The notes under the pieces are model-generated. The model saw only the letters and a program-made list of their open reading frames with translations. It was not told the origin of the DNA and did no database searches. Both the position numbers and the translations under genes were made by a program. From positions 34,970 to 98,969 of the forward strand of contig NZ_JALKBD010000020.1 in NCBI RefSeq assembly GCF_023015905.1: a stretch of 64,000 nt of DNA, in the 5' to 3' direction. Positions 47,288-56,677 of this stretch are shown here, in pieces. Numbering within the stretch: the first letter of the stretch is position 1; each line of letters starts with the position of its first letter. The stretch comes from Arenibacter sp. F20364 (GTDB taxonomy: Bacteria > Bacteroidota > Bacteroidia > Flavobacteriales > Flavobacteriaceae).

Positions 47288-48079
47288 ATGGAAAATGAAC
47301 TGAAAGTGCCTACAATGGCAGAACTTTTTGCAGCAGGCCAACAACCGGAAGTATTATTTTGGGTAGGTTGCGCGGGAAGTTTTGATGATCGGGCAAAAAA
47401 AATAACAAAGGCCTTTGTTAGAATTTTGAATAAGGCGAATGTTAGCTTTGCCGTTCTGGGCACCGAAGAGAGCTGTACGGGAGATCCTGCAAAAAGGGCA
47501 GGTAATGAATTTTTGTTTCAAATGCAGGCAGTGACCAATATTGAGGTTTTAAACGCCTACGAGGTAAAGAAAGTGGTTACGGCTTGCCCTCATTGTTTTA
47601 ATACCCTAAAAAACGAATATCCGAGCCTTGGAGGTAGTTATGAGGTGGTGCATCATACCCAATTTCTAAAGCAGTTGTTGGATGAAGGACGTATAAGTAT
47701 GGAAGGGGGGCAGTTTAAGGGTAAAAAAATTACTTTTCACGATCCCTGCTATTTGGGGAGGGCCAACAATGTGTATGAAGCTCCGCGTGAACTGATACGC
47801 AAGTTGGATGCCGAACTGGTGGAAATGAAGAATTGTAAAAAACGGGGATTGTGTTGTGGTGCCGGAGGGGCTCAAATGTTCAAAGAGCCCGAAAAAGGCA
47901 GTAAGGATATTAATGTGGAACGTACGGAACAAGCCTTGGACACCAAACCAGAAATAATCGCCGCAGGATGTCCATTTTGCAATACTATGCTGACCGATGG
48001 TGTTAAGAATAAGGAAAAAGAGAGCTCGGTGGCGGTAATGGATATTGCCGAGTTGATCGCCAGCGCGGAAGATTTGTAA
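47288..48079 (+). CDS. CCG-domain Fe-S protein (HdrB/GlpC-like subunit)
   Basis: The 263-residue cytoplasmic protein has two cysteine-rich CCG domains, with TACPHCFNTL and HDPCYLGRAN, then KRGLCCGAGGAQMF and AAGCPFCNTML. These bind an unusual cubane in HdrB-type proteins. It lies 15 bp after its membrane partner and should form a complex with it. The function is most likely quinone-linked oxidation of a small thiol, lactate-like or electron-transfer flavoprotein substrate. Confidence 0.9.
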   Translation: MENELKVPTMAELFAAGQQPEVLFWVGCAGSFDDRAKKITKAFVRILNKANVSFAVLGTEESCTGDPAKRAGNEFLFQMQAVTNIEVLNAYEVKKVVTACPHCFNTLKNEYPSLGGSYEVVHHTQFLKQLLDEGRISMEGGQFKGKKITFHDPCYLGRANNVYEAPRELIRKLDAELVEMKNCKKRGLCCGAGGAQMFKEPEKGSKDINVERTEQALDTKPEIIAAGCPFCNTMLTDGVKNKEKESSVAVMDIAELIASAEDL

Positions 48080-48262
48080 ATTTGTCGAAACAATAACCAA
48101 GATATCCTTGGCTTACTCGCAATGAGTATGCATAAGGATATTGGAATAAAAGCAAATAACCACACTTTATAATTTGACCAGCCAAGATAAAGACCAGGTA
48201 GAATTGAACCAAACGATTAACTAAATGTACAGTCGTTTGGAGGAACATTAAAAATTTAATAA

Positions 48263-48745
48263 ATGCTCGTAGAATTTAACACATTGCCGGATGAATCTAG
48301 AGTTTGGATCTTTCAAGCCAGTAGAAGTTTTTCTGAAGAAGAATTGCAGCAGCTAAGGCAGGAACTGGATACCTTTATCGCGGATTGGACCGCTCATGGC
48401 AGCGATTTGCGCGCTGGCTATGAAATTAGGTATAAAAGATTTATTATTCTAGCCTTGGACCAAACCTTAAATGTTGCTTCCGGTTGCTCGATCGATGCTT
48501 CGGTTCGTTTCATACAGCAGTTGGAGAAGAAATACAATGTGGAACTTTTGGACAAAATGAATGTTTCTTATAAGCAGGGCGATTTTGTGGCATACAAATC
48601 TTTGGTCGACTTCAAGAAAATGGCCAAGCAAAAAGCGGTTTCCAAAAACACCATTGTCTTTAATAACTTGGTTACCAATAAGCACGAATACCAAAATCAT
48701 TGGGAGGTGCCGGCAGAAGAAAGCTGGCATGGTCGTTTTATGTAA
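48263..48745 (+). CDS. Conserved protein of unknown function (often labelled ABC transporter ATPase)
   Basis: The 160-residue cytoplasmic protein has no Walker motif, so the label 'ABC transporter ATPase' that is often attached to its relatives has no support here. It starts MLVEFNTLPDESRVWIFQA and contains DQTLNVASGCSIDASVRFIQ, a conserved Cys-Ser segment. It keeps its place between the Fe-S pair and the GH3 gene in other flavobacteria, as far as I recall. The function is unknown. Confidence 0.8.
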   Translation: MLVEFNTLPDESRVWIFQASRSFSEEELQQLRQELDTFIADWTAHGSDLRAGYEIRYKRFIILALDQTLNVASGCSIDASVRFIQQLEKKYNVELLDKMNVSYKQGDFVAYKSLVDFKKMAKQKAVSKNTIVFNNLVTNKHEYQNHWEVPAEESWHGRFM

Positions 48746-48837
48746 GGAACGTCCGCTGAAAATACAGCTCAACCATGGGTTTGGGTCGTATTTCGGATAA
48801 GTACAATAATTCAAATAATTCTTAGTTACCATCAAAG

Positions 48838-51762
48838 ATGGATTTTTTTATGCGCATAAATCATATAGTCTTACTATTTTTTATATCAATTTATACTATT
48901 CAAAGTCAAATAAACCCATTGGTTACCAAGGATACTTTGTCTCAACGTAACTGGGTAGAGACTACATATAGTCAAATGTCCCTTGATGAAAGATTGGGAC
49001 AGTTGTTTATGGTTATGGTTACTTCTGATCAGGATAAGGCAAGTACGGAAAAAACCAAAAAGTTGATCAAGGATCATCATATTGGGGGTGTCATCTTCTC
49101 CACTGGAGGTCCTGTCCGCCAAGCACAATTGACCAACGATTTTCAAAGGAATTCAAAAATTCCATTGATGGTCGGTATGGACGCCGAATGGGGACTGGCT
49201 ATGAGATTGGATTCTACCTATGCCTTCCCTTGGAATATGACTTTGGGGGCAATCAAGGACAATGCCATAGTTGAAAAAGTAGGAAACCGGATAGGTAAAC
49301 ACGCCAAAAGATTGGGGGTGCACATTAATTTTGCCCCTGACATTGATATCAATATTAACCCAAAGAATCCAATAATAGGGAATCGTTCCTTTGGTGAGGA
49401 CCGGGAAAATGTGGCTCAAAAAGGGATTGCCTTTATGAAAGGTATGGAAAACGCCGGAGTATTATCCAGCGGGAAGCATTTTCCAGGACATGGGGATACC
49501 GCGGTGGATTCGCACAAAGCTTTGCCCGTAATCGACTTTACAAGGGAGCGTTTGGACAGTATTGAACTGTATCCCTATAGGAAACTGATCAAGGAGGGCT
49601 TAAGTAGTGTCATGGTGGCCCATTTAAGCGTACCCAGCTTGGAAATTAAGGAAGGTTACCCATCGTCCTTATCCGAACAGATTATTGGAGATGTTTTGCA
49701 GGAACAGCTTAACTTCAAGGGATTGGTATTCACCGATGCACTAAATATGAAGGGAGTATCCAATTTTGCTAAGGAAGGCGAAGTAGAGCTTTCGGCATTT
49801 TTGGCGGGTAATGATATTCTCTTAATGCCTTTGGATGTTGCCAAGGCCAAGGTTAAACTTTTGGAAGCCTATAATAGAGGTAGGATTACCGAAAATAGGT
49901 TGGCTACTTCCGTTAAGAAGATTTTGATGGCAAAATATAAGGTAGGACTAAACAACTATAAACCTATAGAAACTAAAAACCTATATGAAGATTTAAATTC
50001 ATTGGAAGATGATATACTTTATGAGGAGGCTATGGAGAACGCCATTACCGTGGTTAAAAACGATTTTTCTTTGATGGCCATCAAGAAGTTGGAAAACAAG
50101 AAAATTGCCTATGTAAAATTCGGGGATGCAGAAAGTGATCCCTTTCTGAAAGAATTGAACAAATATGCTACTGTAACACAGATAAACGGTAAGGATATAA
50201 CCACCTTAAAACAGAGGTTAAGTGATTATAATTTGGTAATCATTGGCCTTCATAAGAGTAATGAGAGTCCATGGAAAGCCTATAAATTTACCAAAAATGA
50301 ACTGTCCTGGTTAGGGGAAATAGCGAGGGAGCGTACCTCCAATCTTATTCTGGCCGTATTTGCAAAGCCCTACGCTCTTTTGGATGTGACGTCTTTTGAA
50401 AGTATTGACGCGGTGATCGTAGGATATCAAAATAGTACTATAGCCCAGGAAAAAACGGCGCAGATAATTTTTGGGGCTCTTCCAGCAAAGGGGATTTTAC
50501 CTGTAACCTCCAATACAGACTTTCCTGTTAATACCTCCATTTCTTTAGAATCCTTAATGCGCTTGGGATACAGCTTTCCGGAGAGGGTGGGTGTAAGTTC
50601 TACAAAATTGGCAAAAGTGGATGAAATGGTTAAAAATGGAATAGACTCCCTGATGTTTCCTGGTGCCCAAGTCGTTGTAGCGAGGAAGGGAAAAGTAATT
50701 TACAATAAAGGGTTTGGGCACCCAACTTATCAATCCGAAGAAAAGATAACACCCCATCATATTTATGATCTGGCATCGATTACCAAGATATTGGCAACCT
50801 TGCCCATGGTAATGAAGATGGAGGAGGAGGGGAAAATTGCCTTGGACAATACTTTCGAGGAACTTATACCGGCATACTCCAATTCAGATCTAAAAAATGT
50901 CACAGTCCTTAAGGCTTTGTCGCATTATGGCAGATTGCCGGCCTGGATAGCTTTTTATATTAATACTTTGGATGACAAAAGAAAACCTTCCAATGAATTT
51001 TACCGGCAGCAGCCAACCAACGGCTATTCCGTTAAGGTGGCAGATCAACTATACATAACGGATGTGTATAATGATTCCATCTATAACAGAATTGGAAGGC
51101 AACACCTTAAATCCAATAGATATCGCTACAGTGATATAGCCTATTATGTGATGAAAAAGTACATAGAGGATACGTATAAAGAACGCTTGGATAGTTTGGC
51201 AGAAGAGTTTATATATAAGCCCCTTGGGGCCACGCATACAAGTTTTAATCCCCTAAACAGGTTTTTAAAAGGAGACATTGTTCCTTCGGAGGAGGATAAT
51301 TATTATAGGTACCAGACGGTCCAGGGTTATGTACATGATATGGGGGCCGCAATGCAGGGCGGAGTAGGGGGGCATGCCGGACTTTTCAGTAATGCCAATG
51401 ATGTTGCTAAGATTATGCAGATGTATTTGCAAAATGGTTTTTATGGGGGACAACAGTTTTTCGAGGCCAGAACGGTAAAGAAGTTCAATACCTGTTACTT
51501 TTGTGATAGAAATGTAAGGCGTGGTATAGGTTTTGATAAACCAGAACCACATGGGGGTGGCCCCGCCTGCAGTTTAGTTTCCAGGAAAAGCTTTGGGCAT
51601 AGTGGCTTCACAGGAACTTATACCTGGGCCGATCCCGAAAAGGATTTGGTATATGTTTTTTTATCCAACCGAACCTACCCTTCGGCTTCCAATACGCTAT
51701 TAGTTAAATCTGGGTTAAGAACACGGATTCAAAAGGCCATTTATGAAGCGATTATAAATTAA
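48838..51762 (+). CDS. GH3 beta-N-acetylglucosaminidase fused to serine beta-lactamase-like domain
   Basis: The 974-residue exported protein has a signal peptide (an alternative start, M5, lies at 48850). Residues about 35-370 form a GH3 domain of NagZ type with KHFPGHGDTAVDSH and the nucleophile Asp300 in FTDALNM. A GH3 C-terminal-like domain follows, then a serine hydrolase domain with Ser647/Lys650 (SITK), RYSDIAYY and GVGGHAGLFS. It could remove N-acetylglucosamine and trim peptides of peptidoglycan during recycling. The fusion is known in Bacteroidota. Confidence 0.9.
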   Translation: MDFFMRINHIVLLFFISIYTIQSQINPLVTKDTLSQRNWVETTYSQMSLDERLGQLFMVMVTSDQDKASTEKTKKLIKDHHIGGVIFSTGGPVRQAQLTNDFQRNSKIPLMVGMDAEWGLAMRLDSTYAFPWNMTLGAIKDNAIVEKVGNRIGKHAKRLGVHINFAPDIDININPKNPIIGNRSFGEDRENVAQKGIAFMKGMENAGVLSSGKHFPGHGDTAVDSHKALPVIDFTRERLDSIELYPYRKLIKEGLSSVMVAHLSVPSLEIKEGYPSSLSEQIIGDVLQEQLNFKGLVFTDALNMKGVSNFAKEGEVELSAFLAGNDILLMPLDVAKAKVKLLEAYNRGRITENRLATSVKKILMAKYKVGLNNYKPIETKNLYEDLNSLEDDILYEEAMENAITVVKNDFSLMAIKKLENKKIAYVKFGDAESDPFLKELNKYATVTQINGKDITTLKQRLSDYNLVIIGLHKSNESPWKAYKFTKNELSWLGEIARERTSNLILAVFAKPYALLDVTSFESIDAVIVGYQNSTIAQEKTAQIIFGALPAKGILPVTSNTDFPVNTSISLESLMRLGYSFPERVGVSSTKLAKVDEMVKNGIDSLMFPGAQVVVARKGKVIYNKGFGHPTYQSEEKITPHHIYDLASITKILATLPMVMKMEEEGKIALDNTFEELIPAYSNSDLKNVTVLKALSHYGRLPAWIAFYINTLDDKRKPSNEFYRQQPTNGYSVKVADQLYITDVYNDSIYNRIGRQHLKSNRYRYSDIAYYVMKKYIEDTYKERLDSLAEEFIYKPLGATHTSFNPLNRFLKGDIVPSEEDNYYRYQTVQGYVHDMGAAMQGGVGGHAGLFSNANDVAKIMQMYLQNGFYGGQQFFEARTVKKFNTCYFCDRNVRRGIGFDKPEPHGGGPACSLVSRKSFGHSGFTGTYTWADPEKDLVYVFLSNRTYPSASNTLLVKSGLRTRIQKAIYEAIIN

Positions 51763-52031
51763 ACCTTTTCTTTGTAAAAACATAAACCAGTATTCGTTAG
51801 GGGAAGAATATCATTTTTTTTGTTAAGCTGCTTGAAATTTTCTCCGAACTCGTTCGACTAAACTGATTATGAAGAACCGCAGTAATAGGATGATCGAGTA
51901 TTGGTGGAAGTAGCTTGGCTTTGATATTTGATATAAGGGAATTGATGGAAATATGGCATTTACCGTAGGGCAATGATTGTTATAATAGTAAATGTTGGTT
52001 GTTTTCCGCTAAATGCAATAAAAATAAATAG

Positions 52032-53171
52032 ATGAAAATAGCTATAGTATGTTATCCTACTTTTGGAGGTAGCGGAGTGGTGGCAACTGAATTGGGAATT
52101 GCCCTGGCCAATAGGGGACATGAAGTTCATTTTATTACTTACCGCCAACCAGTGCGTTTGGAATTGTTGAGCAATAAGATATACTTTCATGAGGTACACG
52201 TACCTGAATATCCCCTGTTCCATTATCAGCCCTATGAGTTGGCTCTTTCCAGTAAATTGGTAGATACTATTAAGTTATTCGGTATTGAATTATTGCATGT
52301 GCATTATGCCATTCCGCACGCCTATGCCGGGTATATGGCCAAGAAAATGTTGGAGGAGGAAGGAATTTATATCCCTATGGTAACCACATTGCACGGTACG
52401 GATATAACCTTGGTGGGCAAGCACCCCTTTTATAGGCCAGCGGTTAATTTTAGTATTAATCAATCAGATGTGGTTACCTCTGTTTCCCAAAACCTCAAGG
52501 AGAGCACTCTGGAGTTGTTCGATATAAAAAATGAAATAGAGGTTATCCCTAATTTTATAGACAAAAGGAAATACAGCATGCACTTCACGGACTGCCAGCG
52601 TTCCCTGATGGCTTCGGAAGAAGAAAAAATTATAACGCACATCAGTAATTTTAGGAAGGTAAAACGTATTCCGGACGTGATAAATATTTTTAATAAGATT
52701 CAAAAGCAAATACCCGCCAAGTTGATTATGGTTGGCGAGGGCCCAGAAAAGGAAGGTGCAGAGCGTTTGTGCGAGGAGCTTGGGATTGTCGATAAGGTTA
52801 TCTTTTTAGGAAATAGTAATGAAATAGATAGGATTTTATGCTTTTCGGATCTGTTCCTTTTGCCATCGCAAACGGAAAGTTTTGGATTGGCGGCCTTGGA
52901 GGCAATGATCAATAGGGTAGCCGTTATTTCAAGTAATACTGGAGGAATACCAGAAGTTAACCGTCAGGGCATCACTGGCTATTTAAGCGATGTGGGCAAT
53001 GTGGATGAGATGGCTGATAATGCCCTCAGGATATTGAGCGACGACCAAACTTTGGAAATGTTCAAAAACAATGCGGCGAAGGCGGCTATGGACTTTGATA
53101 TCTTGAAGGTATTACCATTGTATGAGGCAATATATGAAAAGGCCCTTTTGGCGAGACACGAAAGTATATAG
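52032..53171 (+). CDS. bshA: BshA, N-acetyl-alpha-D-glucosaminyl L-malate synthase
   Basis: The 379-residue GT4 glycosyltransferase begins MKIAIVCYPTFGGSGVVATELG, the signature N-terminus of BshA. Other marks are HEVHFITYRQP, LHVHYAIPHAYAGYMAK, TTLHGTDITLVG and the donor-binding LLPSQTESFGLAALEAM. It joins GlcNAc from UDP-GlcNAc to L-malate, the first step of bacillithiol synthesis. BshB and BshC are not in the window. A PrcB-like lipoprotein gene follows 8 bp later. Confidence 0.95.
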   Translation: MKIAIVCYPTFGGSGVVATELGIALANRGHEVHFITYRQPVRLELLSNKIYFHEVHVPEYPLFHYQPYELALSSKLVDTIKLFGIELLHVHYAIPHAYAGYMAKKMLEEEGIYIPMVTTLHGTDITLVGKHPFYRPAVNFSINQSDVVTSVSQNLKESTLELFDIKNEIEVIPNFIDKRKYSMHFTDCQRSLMASEEEKIITHISNFRKVKRIPDVINIFNKIQKQIPAKLIMVGEGPEKEGAERLCEELGIVDKVIFLGNSNEIDRILCFSDLFLLPSQTESFGLAALEAMINRVAVISSNTGGIPEVNRQGITGYLSDVGNVDEMADNALRILSDDQTLEMFKNNAAKAAMDFDILKVLPLYEAIYEKALLARHESI

Positions 53172-53179
53172 TAGAATTC

Positions 53180-53644
53180 ATGAGATCATTACTATTATTC
53201 TTATTCCTTTTAGGAGTTTCCTGTTCTGGGCAAAAAAGGTTGCCAAAGGATAGGGATGTTAGTTCTTCACAAAATTCAAAGGAACTTCAATTGGTACTTC
53301 AAGATAATTATAGTGGGGTGGAACAAACGGAATTTCAAGTAATTCGTGATTCAAAAGCGTTAAAGAATTTTTTCCTGCAAATAAATAAAACCAGAAAACC
53401 AGGACTTCCAATTCCCGAGGTAGATTTTAGCAGGGAATTACTCTTGGTATATTGTGCAGGAACTAGCTTAGGTATAGATAGATCGGAGTTGGTCATTGTT
53501 GAAGATTCCGAGGATAATATCGTAATTGGACTAAAAGAGCACACCTCAGTCGAGAAAGAATACCCCAATGTAGCCACTATGCCCTTTTGTATTTACAAAA
53601 TGCCCCTTACCCCAAAAAAAATTAGTTTTCAGAAATTGAAATAG
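53180..53644 (+). CDS. Small lipoprotein, PrcB-like
   Basis: The 154-residue protein has a lipoprotein signal with Cys15 in GVSCSGQK. The remaining part, with IPEVDFSRELLLVYCAGTSLG and ATMPFCIYKMPL, resembles the PrcB-like domain of small secreted proteins that bind proteases, but the resemblance is modest. It is 8 bp after bshA and so likely shares its message, although a link to bacillithiol is not expected. Confidence 0.75.
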   Translation: MRSLLLFLFLLGVSCSGQKRLPKDRDVSSSQNSKELQLVLQDNYSGVEQTEFQVIRDSKALKNFFLQINKTRKPGLPIPEVDFSRELLLVYCAGTSLGIDRSELVIVEDSEDNIVIGLKEHTSVEKEYPNVATMPFCIYKMPLTPKKISFQKLK

Positions 53645-53932
53645 AGCCTTGTGAGCTCTGCTGGGTAATTAAAATCCTGATTTTGGATATTTGTACAGTC
53701 ACATTTTTCTCCCAGTACAGGTTTTCCTTTCAATGATACGGAAAGCCAATTATATCGGTTAAAATGCCGTTTTCTTGGATGAAAAAATATTGGAAATTAG
53801 AATTTCCAGAAACAAGTTTTGTAGGAAACCGCTTATCGATTTTCGGGGCTTTTTATAGAATTTAAATGGAGTCCATTTAACATTGCCATAGCTTTGGACA
53901 AAGATTATAAAGAATCCCAAAATTACAATGCT

Positions 53933-55102
53933 ATGAAAACCTACGCGTTTGCTATTACTTTTTTATGTGCTATTTCCTTTAATTATAGTGGTGCCCAAGA
54001 ATTACAACTTAATGCCAAGGACAGTGTCGTTACCAGTTCATGGGTCTTGGGAGTCGGATACAATATTGTGGACGATTCCGCTACTCCATTTGGTGATGAT
54101 TTCCTAAATATTAAGGATACATGGAATGCACTTCCTTATCCTTCTTCTATAAGTATAGGTAGATTTTTTAAAAATGGACTTGGAATAAAGGCTATAGGCT
54201 CTTACAATAAATATGATATCGGAAAGAAAGTGGACGGAGCAATTAATACTGTTGAGAGGGATTATTACGCCATTGATGGTATGATAAGCTATGACCTGAA
54301 CAAGATTATAGGCGAAACGGGCTGGTTTGATCCATTCCTTCAGGTGGGAGCCGGTTATAGTGACATTGGTTCTGTAGGAAGGGCTACTGGTAATGCGGGT
54401 TTTGGTTTTAATACTTGGTTCAATGATAGATGGGGATTAAACTTTAATACCATGGGAAAATGGGGGCTGAAGGAAGGATCCACCAAACAGTTGCAGCATT
54501 CCGCTGGAGTGGTATACAGGTTTGGAATTGAAAAGGAATTGTCCAAAAAAGGACTGGAGAAATTGGCGCTGATCGAAGAAAACCAAAGGGTTTCAGATTC
54601 TATTGCAGCGGCTAAAAAGGCAGAGGAAGAGGCCAGACTTATGGCCGAGCGATTGGCTCAGGAAAAGGAAAAGGCGCGTTTGGCAGCAGAAGAGCAGGCT
54701 AGAAAAGATGCAGAGAACAGAAGGAGGACAGAGTTGGAAAATAAAATTAAAGATTTGGGCAATGTGTACTTCAGTCTCAACTCTTCGTACCTTAGCAAGG
54801 AATACAAGGAATTGTTGGACAAATTGTCCATGTTGATGGAAGAAAATCCAGCTTTGACCTTAAAAGTAGGCTCACATGCCGACTCTAGAGGAGCTGAGAA
54901 ATACAACCAATGGCTATCAGAAAAGAGGGTAAAACAGACCCTGGATTATTTGATAGCTAAGAAGGGAATTGATGCTTCAAGGTTAACTGGTGATGGATAT
55001 GGAGAGACTCAATTAACGAATGAATGTGACAATAACACCTACTGTCCAGAATCAAAACACAAACTAAACAGAAGATCTGAGTTTGAGGTGGTTGAATTTT
55101 AA
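53933..55102 (+). CDS. OmpA family outer-membrane protein
   Basis: The start is set at the ATG 53933 (MKTYAFAITFLC...), which gives a signal peptide ending near SGAQ; the open frame reaches back to a TTG at 53894. The 389-residue protein has an eight-stranded barrel (about 25-190), an Ala/Glu/Lys coiled-coil (about 210-275), and an OmpA C-terminal domain (NVYFSLNSSYLSKEY, HADSRGAEKYNQWLSEKR) that binds peptidoglycan. The hairpin at 55175 lies between it and the acetyltransferase array. Confidence 0.92.
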   Translation: MKTYAFAITFLCAISFNYSGAQELQLNAKDSVVTSSWVLGVGYNIVDDSATPFGDDFLNIKDTWNALPYPSSISIGRFFKNGLGIKAIGSYNKYDIGKKVDGAINTVERDYYAIDGMISYDLNKIIGETGWFDPFLQVGAGYSDIGSVGRATGNAGFGFNTWFNDRWGLNFNTMGKWGLKEGSTKQLQHSAGVVYRFGIEKELSKKGLEKLALIEENQRVSDSIAAAKKAEEEARLMAERLAQEKEKARLAAEEQARKDAENRRRTELENKIKDLGNVYFSLNSSYLSKEYKELLDKLSMLMEENPALTLKVGSHADSRGAEKYNQWLSEKRVKQTLDYLIAKKGIDASRLTGDGYGETQLTNECDNNTYCPESKHKLNRRSEFEVVEF

Positions 55103-55174
55103 ATAAAATTTCTAAGCCATTCAGAATAGTTGAAATGGATTATTAATTCTTTGGGCCAATAAAACAATTTAAAA

Positions 55175-55209
55175 CATCCTAGGTAAATGCTCAGCTTTTA
55201 TCTAGGATG
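55175..55209. terminator. Hairpin between ompA-like gene and acetyltransferase array
   Basis: Arms 55175-55187 and 55197-55209 pair over 13 bp with one G-U, around a 9-nt loop. It lies 73 bp after the OmpA stop and 75 bp before the first array gene. The trailing T-run is poor, so it could be a terminator or part of the array leader. Confidence 0.5.
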
Positions 55210-55283
55210 CATTTGTGAACCGGATTACATTTTCACATATATTTTATTTAGATATAATTAATTGTAATAAAATAAAGGAAGTT

Positions 55284-56465
55284 ATGATTAACAGAAGGCT
55301 TCAGAAATTTAATTTTTTTTTCGAATTTTTTGAAAAAAGTTCTATGTTACCGTTTTATGAAAGCATAACCAATAATACAAATGGAGGAATTGTTATTAAT
55401 ACAAATTCCGAAGAAATAGGGCGAAATAAAAATAAAGTAAGTGTGGTGAATTTTATTCCTCCCTATTTGGATGCAAAAATAAATATTCAAAGCAGCCCTT
55501 ATAGAGCATTTCAAGTTAAACCTAGAACTGGGTTTATTATGGATTTAAGTCCATTTTCCAATGCCGATGATTACCTGAAGTCACATTTAGGGTCTAAAAA
55601 CAGGAGAAATATTTTAAGCCGATTAAAAAGACTGGAAACCTGTTTTGACATAACATATAAAAGTTACTTTGGTGAAATTGAAAAAGTGGAATATGACTTT
55701 TTGTTTGGGGAGTTTGAGAGAATGATCAGTAATAGGTTTGAACAGAGAGGGGACGAGCACGTTGGTTTTCAAAGATGGGACGATTATAAAGAAAGTGTTT
55801 ATGATCTTATTCGGAACAAAAGAGCTTCCCTTTTTGTAATATATGATCAGAATAAACCTATAGTAATAAATTTGAATTATCATTATCAAAATATCTTGGA
55901 TATTGCCATTCCGTCCTATGATATCGATTATTTTAAATTTGGTTTAGGACAAACTGCCTTAGTAAAGCAATTGGAATGGTGTTTTCAAAATAATTACGTT
56001 AGAGTAGATTTGCGTTGGGGAGAGTTAGCCTATAAGCGTCTATGGTGCAATGCCATAATGAAGTACAAATGCGACATTGTCTATAATAAAAATATCCCAA
56101 CCTCTATATTGCTTGCTTTTTTTATTTCTAAAGGAGTTAATATGAAAAGGGCACTGGAAGACCGCAAAATGTGGCCAATAAATTTAAAATTTTTATTCAA
56201 CGGTAAGGATAATGAAAATTCAGGAAAACACGTTGATGAAGTAGCTGTTGCCAGATTCGAAGAGTTGGAGGCGCTTCCTTCCCAAGAAGAAATACGTATA
56301 TTGGACGTAAATAAAGAAGAGTTCCGATTTTTACGTAATCATGTATATAATTTCCAATATGCCAAAAATGAGCATACTGGGAATATTGGGGTTTACAGCA
56401 TCAATACTGAGAAAATGAGCTACATAATCCAAGGGAAGTCCAAATTGCAAAAACTTATTTTGTAA
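55284..56465 (+). CDS. CelD/BcsL-type GNAT acetyltransferase paralogue 1
   Basis: The 393-residue protein starts at ATG 55284, aligned with the paralogues; the frame extends to a GTG at 55215. The core (about 100-290) is an Acetyltransf_6 (FemAB-like GNAT) fold: a Lys/Arg-rich helix SHLGSKNRRNILSRLKRL, SYDIDYFKFGLGQTALVKQL and the YKR motif of DLRWGELAYKRLWCN. Shared extensions flank it: N-terminal NFFFEFFEKSSMLPFYESI and C-terminal VYNFQYAKNEHTGNI ... SYIIQGKSKLQKL. It carries a nine-T run at 55313-55321 inside codons 10-13. No signal peptide. The substrate is unknown. Confidence 0.85.
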   Translation: MINRRLQKFNFFFEFFEKSSMLPFYESITNNTNGGIVINTNSEEIGRNKNKVSVVNFIPPYLDAKINIQSSPYRAFQVKPRTGFIMDLSPFSNADDYLKSHLGSKNRRNILSRLKRLETCFDITYKSYFGEIEKVEYDFLFGEFERMISNRFEQRGDEHVGFQRWDDYKESVYDLIRNKRASLFVIYDQNKPIVINLNYHYQNILDIAIPSYDIDYFKFGLGQTALVKQLEWCFQNNYVRVDLRWGELAYKRLWCNAIMKYKCDIVYNKNIPTSILLAFFISKGVNMKRALEDRKMWPINLKFLFNGKDNENSGKHVDEVAVARFEELEALPSQEEIRILDVNKEEFRFLRNHVYNFQYAKNEHTGNIGVYSINTEKMSYIIQGKSKLQKLIL

Positions 56466-56677
56466 ATTTGCTTCCAAACATTGGTATAAGTTTTTGTAAA
56501 TTATTATCACTGGTGGTCATAGTATTATGCCCATAAAAATATAGGAGCTATTATTGGTTTGGTTATTTGTATAATTTTAATTTACCTATTATTCTATAGT
56601 CTAAATCAGCTTTAATAGACCTATCATGCCACAAAAGGATATTTCATTAAATTCCTTTAGTTTAAATAAAGTTTCCC

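Noticed and set aside
48102..48141. Imperfect hairpin after the Fe-S gene pair
   Set aside because: The stem has 8 and 5 paired bases split by an internal loop and no T-run follows, so I did not call a terminator.
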